Positions 32,759-42,214 of a DNA stretch of 64,000 nucleotides are shown piece after piece. The stretch lies in contig JAPLDR010000018.1 in NCBI GenBank assembly GCA_026391655.1, forward strand, positions 1 to 64,000, given 5' to 3'. The position numbers were made by a program, and so were the translations under genes. The stretch's first letter is position 1. Every line of letters starts with the position of its first letter. This DNA is from Bacteroidia bacterium (GTDB taxonomy: Bacteria > Bacteroidota > Bacteroidia > Bacteroidales > Prolixibacteraceae). Below the pieces are notes generated by a model that saw nothing but the letters and a program-made list of their open reading frames with translations, did not search any database and was not told the origin of the DNA.

Positions 32759-33781
32759 ATGAAAAGTGAAGCCTCTACAGTTACCATCCGGCTCATGAAT
32801 GATAAAGATACAAATATCACTGATCGCAAAGGGCAACTATTGATTAAGGCTTTTCTATTGTTAGTATTGTTAATTATTTGTATTTTCGCAGCGAAAGCTC
32901 AGCAAGATCCGCAGTTTAGTCAGAACCGATTTAACCAACTGACTGTAAATCCGGGCTTTGCCGGGTCAAATGGATTAATAAACTTCTCATTACTAAACAG
33001 ATACCAATGGGTTGGATTTCCAGGCGCCCCAGTGACAAACGTTTTTAATGCAGATGCTTCGCTCCATTTAATCGGGAAGAATGATGGAATTGGATTATCT
33101 TTAGTAAATGACGTTATAGGTTTTGAGAAAAATGTTTCGATAGGACTGAACTATTCCTGGAGAGCTCAGTTGGGCAAAGGCCTGCTGGGTACAGGTATTT
33201 CTATAGGATTGATGAATAAAAATCTCAATCTTGATATGTCGGGCATCGAGGGGAGCGATTTGATTAATCTTACAGATCCGGCACTCCCGCGTGGTGAAGC
33301 AAGCGGCGTTTTGGCTGACATAGGTGTAGGATTATTTTACCAGTGTAAAAATTTTGAGCTTGCACTTTCAGCCAGGCATTTGAACCAGCCGACTTTATCA
33401 TTTGATGAATCAGGAAGGTACTCACTTAGAAGGCATTATTACTTGAGCGGAAGCTATTCCTTTCAAATGGCAAACAAAAGGTTTGAGGCGCTTCCGTCGT
33501 TCTTTTTTAAAACTGATGCAACGACCTGGCAGGCAGACATTAATATGACCATTCAATACGATAAACGATTATGGGGCGGAGTCGGCTATCGCATTGATGA
33601 TGCTATAGTTATCACAACCGGGGCCGAGTTGTGGAATGGGATAAAATTCGGGTATTCGTATGATATCAGTATCTCTTCTTTATCAAGGTATAATGCAGGT
33701 TCGCATGAGTTTTTTCTTGCATATTCAGTATTATTAAACAAAAAACGCACGCATAAGTACAAAAGTGTAAGATTTTTGTAA
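32759..33781 (+). CDS. PorP/SprF-family type IX secretion membrane protein
   Basis: A 340-residue outer-membrane protein. After an N-terminal extension there is a hydrophobic signal (LIKAFLLLVLLIICIFAAKA). The mature part opens with QQDPQFSQNRFNQLTVNPGF, the PorP/SprF hallmark, and ends in an alternating beta-barrel pattern (FGYSYDISISSLSRYNAGSH). Start could also be the Met at 32795. These proteins work with the T9SS to anchor or export adhesins such as SprB, and PorP binds cell-surface attachment factors. Located directly before gldK on the same strand. Confidence 0.9.
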   Translation: MKSEASTVTIRLMNDKDTNITDRKGQLLIKAFLLLVLLIICIFAAKAQQDPQFSQNRFNQLTVNPGFAGSNGLINFSLLNRYQWVGFPGAPVTNVFNADASLHLIGKNDGIGLSLVNDVIGFEKNVSIGLNYSWRAQLGKGLLGTGISIGLMNKNLNLDMSGIEGSDLINLTDPALPRGEASGVLADIGVGLFYQCKNFELALSARHLNQPTLSFDESGRYSLRRHYYLSGSYSFQMANKRFEALPSFFFKTDATTWQADINMTIQYDKRLWGGVGYRIDDAIVITTGAELWNGIKFGYSYDISISSLSRYNAGSHEFFLAYSVLLNKKRTHKYKSVRFL

Positions 33782-33786
33782 CTTTG
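33779..33786 (+). promoter_or_regulatory. -7 element TAACTTTG before gldK
   Basis: Exact TAnnTTTG match overlapping the stop of the PorP-like gene, 40 bases before gldK. Suggests gldKLMN can be transcribed without porP. Confidence 0.5.
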
Positions 33787-33825
33787 GCGTAAAATTTTAG
33801 TTGAGCACAACCTATTAAACGAATT

Positions 33826-35172
33826 ATGAAGCGACTATTATTATTAGGTAGTATATCCTCTATTCTCCTGTTAATCAGTTGCCATAGAGGCGGAAACGGA
33901 GAATTGACCGGGGTGGAAAAACGAGGGAAATACTTTGAACCTTCCCCTCTTGGAATGGTAATAATACCGGGTAGAAGTTTCAATATGGGTCCTGGCGATC
34001 AGGATGTAGCCTATGCTACGTCTCCTACACGCACGGTCGACTTATCCACTTTCTGGATGGATGACACAGAAATAACCAATAATGAATACCGGCAATTCGT
34101 TTATTGGGTTCGTGATTCAATGGCAAGAGAAATGTTATCAGGTCAGTTCCCGGAATTTAAGATCACTCAGGACAGAAAAGGGAATCCTGTTGAGCCTCCT
34201 GTTCTTGATTGGCGGAGGAAAATTGACATGCGTAATCCTGATTATATTGCCGCCCTGGAACCATTGTACTATGCTGGCAAAGACAGAATGCTTGGAAGAA
34301 AAGAACTTGATACAAGAAAGTTAAACTTCAGCTATTCATGGGTTGATCTCCAACAGGCAGCCAGACTTCAAAATGCTTACAACTACCAAACCCAAAGTTA
34401 TCAGGGTACTGTAAACGATATTACAGGAAAAGTTGTACCTATTGAAAACCGCTCAAGTTTTGTAATGACTGATTTGGTGCCTGTTTATCCCGATACATTA
34501 GTCTGGATACGCGATTTTTCCTATGCCTTTAACGAACCGCTTACCCAAAAGTATTTTTCACATCCCGGTTTTGATGATTATCCCGTTGTTGGTGGCAACT
34601 GGAAGCAGGCCAAGGCATTTTGCATGTGGCGTACAAATTTCAAAAATTCAATTCTCGCCCAAAAGGGTGATTTTGCTGTACAAGATTACCGTTTGCCTTC
34701 GGAAGCTGAATGGGAACTGGCGGCCAGGGGTGGATTAAATAATTCAATGTATCCCTGGGGTGGTTATTATACCCGCTCTCAAACTGGCTGTTTTTTGGCA
34801 AATTTTAAACCTATGCGTGGAAATTACAGCGACGACGGCGGTAAAACAACCGTAAAAGTTGCAACCTATGACCCCAATGGATACGGACTTTACGATATGT
34901 CCGGGAATGTTGCTGAATGGACGATAAGCACTTATGACGAGTCTGCTTATAATTTTATGCACGACCTCAATCCTAACTTCGAACAAAACGCACTCCCCGA
35001 TGATCCGCCTGCCATGAAACGAAAAGTTATCCGCGGTGGTTCATGGAAGGATATAGCCTATTTCATTCAGGTAGGTACGCGCACATTCGAATACCAGGAC
35101 ACTGCTAAATCGTACGTGGGTTTTCGCTGCGTCCGTTCTACTTTTGGAGATGAGCTTCAATCAAAAAAATAG
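33826..35172 (+). CDS. gldK: Type IX secretion lipoprotein GldK
   Basis: A 448-residue outer-membrane lipoprotein. Signal peptide with lipobox LLISC (MKRLLLLGSISSILLLISCH). It has the formylglycine-generating-enzyme/SUMF1 fold: GMVIIPGRSFNMGPGDQD, FWMDDTEITNNEYRQFVYW, YRLPSEAEWELAARGGL, GNVAEWTISTYDE and KVIRGGSWKD. The oxidase cysteines of true FGE are not needed in GldK. GldK forms a ring with GldN on the periplasmic side of the outer membrane. First of four contiguous gld genes. Confidence 0.94.
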   Translation: MKRLLLLGSISSILLLISCHRGGNGELTGVEKRGKYFEPSPLGMVIIPGRSFNMGPGDQDVAYATSPTRTVDLSTFWMDDTEITNNEYRQFVYWVRDSMAREMLSGQFPEFKITQDRKGNPVEPPVLDWRRKIDMRNPDYIAALEPLYYAGKDRMLGRKELDTRKLNFSYSWVDLQQAARLQNAYNYQTQSYQGTVNDITGKVVPIENRSSFVMTDLVPVYPDTLVWIRDFSYAFNEPLTQKYFSHPGFDDYPVVGGNWKQAKAFCMWRTNFKNSILAQKGDFAVQDYRLPSEAEWELAARGGLNNSMYPWGGYYTRSQTGCFLANFKPMRGNYSDDGGKTTVKVATYDPNGYGLYDMSGNVAEWTISTYDESAYNFMHDLNPNFEQNALPDDPPAMKRKVIRGGSWKDIAYFIQVGTRTFEYQDTAKSYVGFRCVRSTFGDELQSKK

Positions 35173-35195
35173 TAAAAATCAAAATATTCTGAATT

Positions 35196-36170
35196 ATGGG
35201 AATGTCTGAACTAACTCATTCACGTAGGTGGAGATCTACAATGAATTACTTCTACAGCATTGGCGCTTCAATTGTGCTGATGGGAGCATTATTCAAATTA
35301 CAACATTGGGACGGTGGAGGAACAATGCTCACCATCGGGATGTCGTGTGAAGCACTGATCTTTTTTCTATCGGCTTTTGAGCCCTCTGTTGAAATACCCG
35401 ATTGGGGTAAAGTGTATCCTCAACTCAAAGAGGACTTCATCCCTGACGATGATGAAATTATTTCTGTCTACTCCAAACCAACCACTTTTGACAGTCTTTT
35501 TGATAAAGCCGAAATTTCGGCTGAATTACTGGGAAAAGTAAAAAAAGGACTTCAGGATCTTTCCAATTCAGCCAGCGGTATAGCCGATATCTCGACTGCA
35601 ACATTAGCTACCGATGAATATGTAAAAACCATGACCGAAGCATCGGAGTCGATGTTCTCTTTCAAAGATGTTAATACGCGTGCTACCCAGTCGATTGAAA
35701 AATCAACAAATGACCTGATACACACCTATGATCAGTCTTCTCAGCTCTTAAGTAATTCATCCAAAACTCTGGCTCAGACCTTTAACGATTCTTCGAAAAA
35801 AATAAACGATCAACTCGCCTCAACCGGCGACAAGCTGGCACAATCGTATAAAAGTTTTACAGATTCGGTGAACAAGGATCTTAATACCCTTAACGATCAT
35901 ACAAAAACTTACAGTACAGGGCTTTCGCATATCAATACAAGTTTGTCAGCTTTAAATTCATCTTATGAATTACATCTGCAGAATACTAAAAAACTTTCTG
36001 AATCTTCGGCTAAAGCCTTCGAGGGCTATTCCAAAATGACAGATCTAGTCAATAACTCTGTCGAAGAAGCTCAGAAATACCGTAAAAATACAGAACAGCT
36101 TAATAAAAATCTGGAGGCACTTAACCATGTTTATGGTAATATGCTTGGAGCTATGAACGTAAAAGGTTAA
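35196..36170 (+). CDS. gldL: Type IX secretion inner-membrane motor subunit GldL
   Basis: A 324-residue protein: two N-terminal transmembrane helices (YFYSIGASIVLMGALFKLQ and MLTIGMSCEALIFFLSAF) with an acidic residue in the second that is used in proton-driven rotation, then a long cytoplasmic coiled-coil-like region rich in Ser, Asn and Lys. GldL and GldM form the rotary proton motor of T9SS and gliding. It begins 24 bases after gldK. Confidence 0.94.
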   Translation: MGMSELTHSRRWRSTMNYFYSIGASIVLMGALFKLQHWDGGGTMLTIGMSCEALIFFLSAFEPSVEIPDWGKVYPQLKEDFIPDDDEIISVYSKPTTFDSLFDKAEISAELLGKVKKGLQDLSNSASGIADISTATLATDEYVKTMTEASESMFSFKDVNTRATQSIEKSTNDLIHTYDQSSQLLSNSSKTLAQTFNDSSKKINDQLASTGDKLAQSYKSFTDSVNKDLNTLNDHTKTYSTGLSHINTSLSALNSSYELHLQNTKKLSESSAKAFEGYSKMTDLVNNSVEEAQKYRKNTEQLNKNLEALNHVYGNMLGAMNVKG

Positions 36171-36177
36171 TTCGAAC

Positions 36178-37734
36178 ATGGGAACGAAATACTGTCCGGA
36201 AGCACCCAGACAAAGGATGATAAGTCTGATGTACCTGGTATTGACTGCGATGTTGGCTCTCAACGTTGACAAATCAGTGCTTGATGCTTTCGTAATGGTC
36301 AATCAAAATTTCCTGCAGACTATTGAGAATTTCAATTCAAAAAATCAACGTGTTTACGATGATTTTAATAAGGCGTATCTTTTAAATGACGTGAAAGTCA
36401 AGAAATTTAAAGATTCAGCATTGGTCGTCAAGAAAAGTTCCGATCATCTTTACCAATATATTGACAGTTTAAAGGGAGTAATAGTGAAAAAGGCTGATGG
36501 TCCGGATGGGGATGTCAATAAAATTAAGTCACAGGACAATCTTAATTTTGCTGCCGAAATTATGATTACGAAAAAAAATGGTATTGCCTTGAAAAATGCG
36601 ATTGAGCTCTATCGCAATTCGCTACTTGCATTAGTTGACACCTCAAATACCCAATTAATTGCTTCAATCAAAAAAAGTCTCGATACTTCACCACCTCCAC
36701 CCAAGGAGGGTAGCAAACCCACTTGGGAATCGTACAAATTCGAAGGCTATCCGCTGATAGCCGTTATTACATTTATGTCAAAAATTCAAAGTGATGTGCG
36801 CAATGCCGAGTCGGATGTGATCAAGAACCTTTTTGCTCAGATTGACATTAATGAAATAAAAGTTAATAAGCTTCAGGCTAAAGTTGTATCGGCATCAGAC
36901 TATGTTCTTCAGGGAAGTACTTATGAGGCCAGAGTTTTTCTTTCAGCAGTTGATACTACTGCAGTTCCAACTATCATTGTAGGCGGATCAACTTTACCCT
37001 TTGATCGAAAAGAAAATGCCGGATTATTCAAATTTGTTACCTCAAAAGAGGGAAAAGCTGAATTTAGCGGACATATCAATTACAAAAACCCCGATGGAGT
37101 AGTAGTCACTTACCCCTTTAAACACGAATATGAAGTGGCAAAACCGTCAATGACTGTTTCGCCAACAAAAATGAATGTTTTTTATACAGGTCTTGACAAT
37201 CCCGTTTCAATTTCGGTACCCGGAATATCAACTAGCAATTTAAGGGTCTCTATATCAATTGGTTCTATTACACCGGGTAAGATTGCACCGAGTCAGGATG
37301 GCTATATTGTCAGGCAAGATAAGGTTGGAGCGAAACCGGTTATTTCAGTCAGTACCATGATTGATGGAACCCTAAGAGTGATCGGTGCGACGGATTTCCG
37401 CGTCAAAAGAGTTCCCGATCCTGTTGCTTCGGTGGCGGGTAAAATTGAAGGTGTAATCACTAAAAATGAGCTGCTGGCACAGCAAGGTGTGTTAGCAAAA
37501 ATTCCGGATTTCGATTTTCAGATGAACTTTACAGTTACTTCATTTGTCGTATCAACACCGAAAGCTGGTTATATTATTGATGAACCTACTAAAGGTAACA
37601 GGTTCTCGCAGAAACAGATTGACCTGATGAAAGGGTTAAACCCCGGAGGTCGGTTATATATTGAAAGTATTGTAGTAAAGGGAGACGACGGTTCAACCCG
37701 TAATTTACCTTCGATAAGCTTTAAAATTAATTAA
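36178..37734 (+). CDS. gldM: Type IX secretion motor subunit GldM
   Basis: A 518-residue protein with a single N-terminal membrane helix (RMISLMYLVLTAMLALNV) and a long periplasmic shaft of Ig-like domains (ending ILSKGDDGSTRN-like, here VKGDDGSTRNLPSISFKIN). GldM's helix inserts into the GldL pentamer and carries rotation to GldK/GldN at the outer membrane. It starts eight bases after gldL and leads to gldN after three bases, so the genes are an operon. Confidence 0.95.
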   Translation: MGTKYCPEAPRQRMISLMYLVLTAMLALNVDKSVLDAFVMVNQNFLQTIENFNSKNQRVYDDFNKAYLLNDVKVKKFKDSALVVKKSSDHLYQYIDSLKGVIVKKADGPDGDVNKIKSQDNLNFAAEIMITKKNGIALKNAIELYRNSLLALVDTSNTQLIASIKKSLDTSPPPPKEGSKPTWESYKFEGYPLIAVITFMSKIQSDVRNAESDVIKNLFAQIDINEIKVNKLQAKVVSASDYVLQGSTYEARVFLSAVDTTAVPTIIVGGSTLPFDRKENAGLFKFVTSKEGKAEFSGHINYKNPDGVVVTYPFKHEYEVAKPSMTVSPTKMNVFYTGLDNPVSISVPGISTSNLRVSISIGSITPGKIAPSQDGYIVRQDKVGAKPVISVSTMIDGTLRVIGATDFRVKRVPDPVASVAGKIEGVITKNELLAQQGVLAKIPDFDFQMNFTVTSFVVSTPKAGYIIDEPTKGNRFSQKQIDLMKGLNPGGRLYIESIVVKGDDGSTRNLPSISFKIN

Positions 37735-37736
37735 TC

Positions 37737-38588
37737 ATGAAAAAGTTATTCTTGATCTTTACATTAATTTTGGTTATAGCAGCTTCAGAAAATCTGTTGA
37801 ATGCACAAAATGTCATCAAAGATGCTTATACCAAACGGACAACTTTAGAACGTAAACCGGCTCCGCTCCCGGCGGTAAGGGAATCAGATGCCGTATGGTC
37901 GAGAACGGTGTGGCGAATCATCGATCTTCGGGAAAAAACGAACCAGCATTTTTATTATCCGACCCGCGAGATACAAGGGCGCGCAAACCTTTTTAATGTT
38001 CTTTTAAAAGGAATTGAAGCAAAGACCATTACTGCTTTTAATGCTAAGGCGGCCGATGAAGAATTCAAAGAGCCAATCACTTACAATCAGGTAAAACAAC
38101 AGTTTGGAGACTCCGTTAAAACAATTAAAGTAACCGATATCAATACGGGTGATGTTCACGATTCTATCGTACAGGCCGACATTCCAACTCATGAAGTCAA
38201 ACAATTGGAAATCAAGGAAGTATGGTATTTCGACAAACAGAAATCAACACTTCAGGTACGAATTCTTGGAATTTGTCCGATCAGAGTGTATAAAAAAGAT
38301 CTTAAGGATAGTACGTTTGTCCGTAAAAGACTTTTCTGGGTTAATTATCCCGAAATTCGTCCGCTTCTGGCAAAAAATGAATCACTTAACGAATTTAACG
38401 GAGCACGTAGTTTAAGTTTTGATGATCTTTTCCTCACCCGGCGATTTGACGGATATATAGTAAAAGAAGAAAACACCTATAATAACAGGGCGATTGAGCA
38501 ATATGCCACGGGTGAATATGCCGCCAAAGAATCGGAAAGAATCAAAAACTCCATATTCAATTACGAGCAGGATCTTTGGGAATACTAG
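37737..38588 (+). CDS. gldN: Type IX secretion protein GldN
   Basis: A 283-residue periplasmic protein with a signal peptide (MKKLFLIFTLILVIAASENL). It contains the GldN family features: DAVWSRTVWRIIDLREKTNQ, FYYPTREIQGRANLFNVL, IKEVWYFDKQKSTLQVRILG and FWVNYPEIRPLLAKNE. GldN joins GldK in the periplasmic ring. The gene ends the gldKLMN operon at a strong bidirectional hairpin. Confidence 0.95.
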   Translation: MKKLFLIFTLILVIAASENLLNAQNVIKDAYTKRTTLERKPAPLPAVRESDAVWSRTVWRIIDLREKTNQHFYYPTREIQGRANLFNVLLKGIEAKTITAFNAKAADEEFKEPITYNQVKQQFGDSVKTIKVTDINTGDVHDSIVQADIPTHEVKQLEIKEVWYFDKQKSTLQVRILGICPIRVYKKDLKDSTFVRKRLFWVNYPEIRPLLAKNESLNEFNGARSLSFDDLFLTRRFDGYIVKEENTYNNRAIEQYATGEYAAKESERIKNSIFNYEQDLWEY

Positions 38589-38604
38589 GATAATGAGTAA
38601 TTGA

Positions 38605-38647
38605 TAAAAAAAGTAGAGACGCACGGCCGTGCGTCTCTACTTTTTTT
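38605..38647. terminator. Bidirectional terminator between gldN and radA
   Basis: Perfect palindrome AGTAGAGACGCACGG / CCGTGCGTCTCTACT (38612-38641) flanked by seven A and seven T, so both converging transcripts end in a U-run. It overlaps the last two bases of radA. The GTAGAGACGCACGGC core resembles a dispersed Bacteroidota palindrome. Confidence 0.85.
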
Positions 38648-40001
38648 ATGAAAATAATGTTCTGATCATTTTTTCCACGCGTTCAATTTGGTGGATTTTG
38701 ATGTCGAAACGTGAGAAGTCGACACCTTTGTTGTATTTTGACAGGTATATCTCCTTAAAACCAAGCTTTTGGGCTTCTGCAATGCGCTGTTCGATACGGT
38801 TCACAGGTCTGATCTCGCCTGTAAGACCAATCTCGCCGGCAAACGCAATCTGTTTGTCAATCGCGACATCAAAATTTGAGGAGAGAATAGCGGCAATCAC
38901 GGCCAGATCCATGGCAGGATCATCGACACGCAAACCACCGGCAATATTTAGAAAAACATCCTTCGTCATCAACTTAAACCCTGCCCGTTTCTCGAGGACT
39001 GCCAACAACATGTTCATCCTGCGTATATCAAATCCTGTTGCCGAGCGTTGGGGATTGCCATAAGCGGCTGAACTTACAAGCGCCTGTACTTCAATTAAAA
39101 ACGACCGCATCCCTTCAATGGTGGCGGCAGTGGCAGTACCGCTCAATCCATCGTTATGCGATGAGAGTAACATCTCCGAAGGGTTGAGTACCTCATGCAA
39201 TCCATCCTGATGCATTTCGAAAATCCCCAATTCAGATGTTGATCCAAAACGATTTTTCACAGAACGAAGAATCCTGAAAAGGTAATTCCTGTCTCCTTCA
39301 AACTGAAGCACCGTATCTACAATATGCTCCAGCACTTTTGGTCCCGCCAGGCTTCCTTCCTTATTGATGTGACCAATTAATATAACAGCAATTTGCTTCA
39401 ATTTGGCCACCTTCATGATCCCTACCGTACATTCTCTGATTTGAGTAACACTGCCTGGTGACGACTCGGCCAATTCAGTAGAGACAGTCTGAATAGAATC
39501 GATAATCACCAGATCCGGCTTTTCAGTCTCGAGATGTGAGAGAATATTTTCGAGTGAAGTTTCGCATAAAAACAGACAATTAGATTGCTTCCCGTTCAAA
39601 CGATTCGCTCTCATTTTTAACTGCTGCAGACTCTCTTCACCTGAGATATACAAAACCCTTAATTTTGTCAGATGTAAAGCAATTTGAAGTACAAGAGTCG
39701 ATTTTCCAATACCGGGCTCGCCTCCCAACAGAATCAATCCGCCCGGGACTAAACCTCCTCCGATAACGCGGTCGAATTCCTCGTTCCCTGTAACAATTCT
39801 CTCTTGTTGGTCAAGATCGATCTCTGAGAGCAGCAGGGGCTTTAAATTCCCTTTAATCTGAAGCGTTGAGGAACTCTTGCGTTCAATAACGATCTCTTCT
39901 AAAAAGGTGTTCCATTCGCCACACGCGTTACATTTGCCAATCCATTTTGGAGACTGTGCACCGCAATTCTGACAAATAAAGGTAGTTTTCGTTTTAAACA
40001 C
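38646..40001 (-). CDS. radA: DNA repair protein RadA (Sms)
   Basis: A 451-residue ATP-dependent helicase that helps branch migration in recombination. Order of motifs: N-terminal zinc finger (CQNCGAQSPKWIGKCNACGE), Walker A GGEPGIGKSTL (about 92), the RadA signature KNRFGSTSELG (about 250), and a Lon-type protease-like domain without the Ser-Lys dyad needed for cleavage. Lies tail to tail with gldN. Confidence 0.95.
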   Translation of the reverse strand: MFKTKTTFICQNCGAQSPKWIGKCNACGEWNTFLEEIVIERKSSSTLQIKGNLKPLLLSEIDLDQQERIVTGNEEFDRVIGGGLVPGGLILLGGEPGIGKSTLVLQIALHLTKLRVLYISGEESLQQLKMRANRLNGKQSNCLFLCETSLENILSHLETEKPDLVIIDSIQTVSTELAESSPGSVTQIRECTVGIMKVAKLKQIAVILIGHINKEGSLAGPKVLEHIVDTVLQFEGDRNYLFRILRSVKNRFGSTSELGIFEMHQDGLHEVLNPSEMLLSSHNDGLSGTATAATIEGMRSFLIEVQALVSSAAYGNPQRSATGFDIRRMNMLLAVLEKRAGFKLMTKDVFLNIAGGLRVDDPAMDLAVIAAILSSNFDVAIDKQIAFAGEIGLTGEIRPVNRIEQRIAEAQKLGFKEIYLSKYNKGVDFSRFDIKIHQIERVEKMIRTLFS

Positions 40002-40027
40002 GTGATGAAGGTTTAATCACATAGTAA

Positions 40028-40378
40028 TTAAATAAGTCTGTTTGTCTCAGTATCAGGAAATACAATTCGGGGTTTAAAGTGTTTAGCCTCCTCAAAATCC
40101 ATAGAAGCATAAGAGACAATTATGACGATGTCGCCTACCGAGACTTTCCGGGCTGCAGGGCCATTCAGGATAATCTCGCCACGACCTCTGTCTCCACGAA
40201 TAACATACGTTTCGAGACGCTCACCATTGTTTATATCTACTATCTGAACCTTCTCATTTTCAAGGATATTCGCGGCATCCATCAAATCTTCATCAATTGT
40301 AATACTCCCAACATACTGAAGATCGGCTCCAGTGACGGTAACCCGGTGTATTTTTGATTTACAAATTTCTATAAACAT
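40028..40378 (-). CDS. panD: Aspartate 1-decarboxylase
   Basis: A 116-residue pyruvoyl enzyme making beta-alanine for pantothenate. The self-cleavage site Gly24-Ser25 is seen in [10 protein letters not shown], and the substrate-binding region includes [19 protein letters not shown]. It lies 17 bases after panC, so the two genes of pantothenate synthesis are co-transcribed. Confidence 0.95.
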   Translation of the reverse strand: MFIEICKSKIHRVTVTGADLQYVGSITIDEDLMDAANILENEKVQIVDINNGERLETYVIRGDRGRGEIILNGPAARKVSVGDIVIIVSYASMDFEEAKHFKPRIVFPDTETNRLI

Positions 40379-40395
40379 TTTATTCTAAATTAATG

Positions 40396-41235
40396 TCAAA
40401 AAACAATGTTATCAATAAGGCGAATTTTCCCGGCAAAAACGGCAATGCAACCCACTTTTGTTCCGGTTTCGTTCCAGTTTTTGATCGGTATCAATGTTGT
40501 GTCGTCGACGATTTCGAAATACTCGACATTTAACAATTGAGTTGCATTTATTTGGCTCACAACATATTTCTTTACCTCTGCCACTTTTTTTTTCATGGCA
40601 AACTCTTTGGCTTCCTTTAGCGTCTGATAGATCAGTGGGGCACATTTCCGATATTCCGGAAGGAGGAGTTTATTCCGTGAACTCATCGCCAAACCATCTT
40701 TTTCACGTACAATATCACATGGAATTATTTCGACCGGAAGGTTCAATTGGCGAACCAGCTCATTTATTACGGCCATTTGCTGAAAATCCTTTCTTCCGAA
40801 AAAAGCCTTGTCTGGAAGAACTATTTCGAGAAGCCTGCTTACAACCTGGGCAACACCATTGAAATGGCCGGGACGAAACTTCCCTTCCATGACAGTTTCG
40901 AGGGCTCCAAATTCGAATTTACGCGTATCGGGCACGGGATAAACCTCTCCAACAGAAGGAGAAAAAATATATTCGCAACGAATTGTTGAAAGGAGTTTCA
41001 TGTCCGATTCGAGCGTTCGGGGATAATTGGCCAGATCATTCTTGTCGTTAAACTGAGTCGGGTTTACGAAAATTGAAACGACAACGATGTCGCACATGCT
41101 TGCAGCCATCTCAACCAACGATAGATGACCCTTATGGAGTGCTCCCATGGTCGGAACAAATCCCACTTTCAAGCCCTTTAAACGCTCCTCTTTCAACGCC
41201 TTTTGTAATGATGTTATTGTAGTGTATAGCTTCAT
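40396..41235 (-). CDS. panC: Pantoate-beta-alanine ligase
   Basis: A 279-residue enzyme joining pantoate and beta-alanine with ATP. The adenylate-forming motifs are seen: GFVPTMGALHKGHLSLVEMA (HxGH type, residues about 27-45), FVNPTQFNDKNDLANYPRT, FFGRKDFQQMAVI and KDGLAMSSRN. It is divergent from the glycogen-synthase-like gene and upstream of panD. Confidence 0.95.
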   Translation of the reverse strand: MKLYTTITSLQKALKEERLKGLKVGFVPTMGALHKGHLSLVEMAASMCDIVVVSIFVNPTQFNDKNDLANYPRTLESDMKLLSTIRCEYIFSPSVGEVYPVPDTRKFEFGALETVMEGKFRPGHFNGVAQVVSRLLEIVLPDKAFFGRKDFQQMAVINELVRQLNLPVEIIPCDIVREKDGLAMSSRNKLLLPEYRKCAPLIYQTLKEAKEFAMKKKVAEVKKYVVSQINATQLLNVEYFEIVDDTTLIPIKNWNETGTKVGCIAVFAGKIRLIDNIVF

Positions 41236-41350
41236 TGTTTTCTAAAAACAGATTACAAAGTAACGAAATATCTGAACACAAAGAAAGATTCAAACCCTAT
41301 TCATTAAGAATACTATCAGGCTAATGATTGAATATTCAGTATATTTTATA

Positions 41351-41358
41351 TATTTTTG
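41351..41358 (+). promoter_or_regulatory. -7 element TATTTTTG of the glycogen-synthase-like gene
   Basis: Exact TAnnTTTG match 22 bases before ATG at 41380 or 15 before 41374, in the divergent region with panC. Confidence 0.5.
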
Positions 41359-41373
41359 CAAATTATTTAAGTA

Positions 41374-42180
41374 GTGGCAATGGAAAAAAAGAAGGTTTTA
41401 TTTATCTCGCAGGAAATCACCCCTTACTTACCTGAATCTGAGATTTCTGAGATAGGGAGGTACCTTCCGCAGGGTATTCAGGAGAGAGGAAAGGAAATCC
41501 GCACATTTATGCCTCGTTTTGGATGTGTCAATGAAAGAAGAAACCAGCTTCACGAGGTGATCCGTCTTTCAGGTATGAATTTAGTCATCAACGATAATGA
41601 TCATCCGCTGATTATTAAAGTCGCATCTATTCAGGCAGCTCGTATGCAAGTTTATTTCATTGATAATGAGGACTATTTTCAAAGGAAATTTACTACTGCC
41701 AATGACGAGGGAATTGAATTTGACGATAACGACGAACGTGCAATTTTCTTTGCAAGAGGTGTACTCGAAACCGTGATCAAATTACGATGGTCGCCCGATA
41801 TTATTCACTGCCACGGATGGTTTACAGGAATGATTCCGCTATTTGTTAAAAAAACATACAAAGACAATCCCCTGTTTGCCAACTCCAAAATAATCTATTC
41901 GGTCTATAACGACCAGTTTAATAATCCGCTTAATGGCAATATGGCCAGCAAAATTGCTGAAGACGGAATAGATATCAATGAAATTTCTGTGATTAATGTT
42001 CCAAACTTTGTTAATTTAGGTAAACTTGCGATTGATTATTCCGACGCAACTATAAAGGGCAGCGAAAGCATCAATAATGAGTTGGAGGATTATATGAAAG
42101 TTTCGGGTAAACCGTTTCTCGATTATCAATCAAAGGAAAGTTACATCAATTCCTACTTCGATTTTTACAATATTTTTTAA
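41374..42180 (+). CDS. Short glycogen/starch-synthase N-terminal-domain protein
   Basis: A 268-residue protein that matches only the N-terminal (GT5-type) half of glycogen synthase: LFISQEITPYLPESEISEIG at the start, HCHGWFTGMIPLFVK (about 147) and IIYSVYNDQFNNPL. The C-terminal nucleotide-sugar lobe is absent, as in a common Bacteroidota family annotated as glycogen/starch synthase. It is unlikely to be a full transferase. The start at 41374 gives MAMEKKKVL; the Met two codons on is as good. Confidence 0.8.
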   Translation: MAMEKKKVLFISQEITPYLPESEISEIGRYLPQGIQERGKEIRTFMPRFGCVNERRNQLHEVIRLSGMNLVINDNDHPLIIKVASIQAARMQVYFIDNEDYFQRKFTTANDEGIEFDDNDERAIFFARGVLETVIKLRWSPDIIHCHGWFTGMIPLFVKKTYKDNPLFANSKIIYSVYNDQFNNPLNGNMASKIAEDGIDINEISVINVPNFVNLGKLAIDYSDATIKGSESINNELEDYMKVSGKPFLDYQSKESYINSYFDFYNIF

Positions 42181-42214
42181 TAATTTGCGCCGGTTTTACT
42201 AAAAGTTTAAGACA

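Noticed and set aside
41374-42180. Gene symbol glgA
   Set aside because: Only the N-terminal half of glycogen synthase is represented; catalytic lobe missing.
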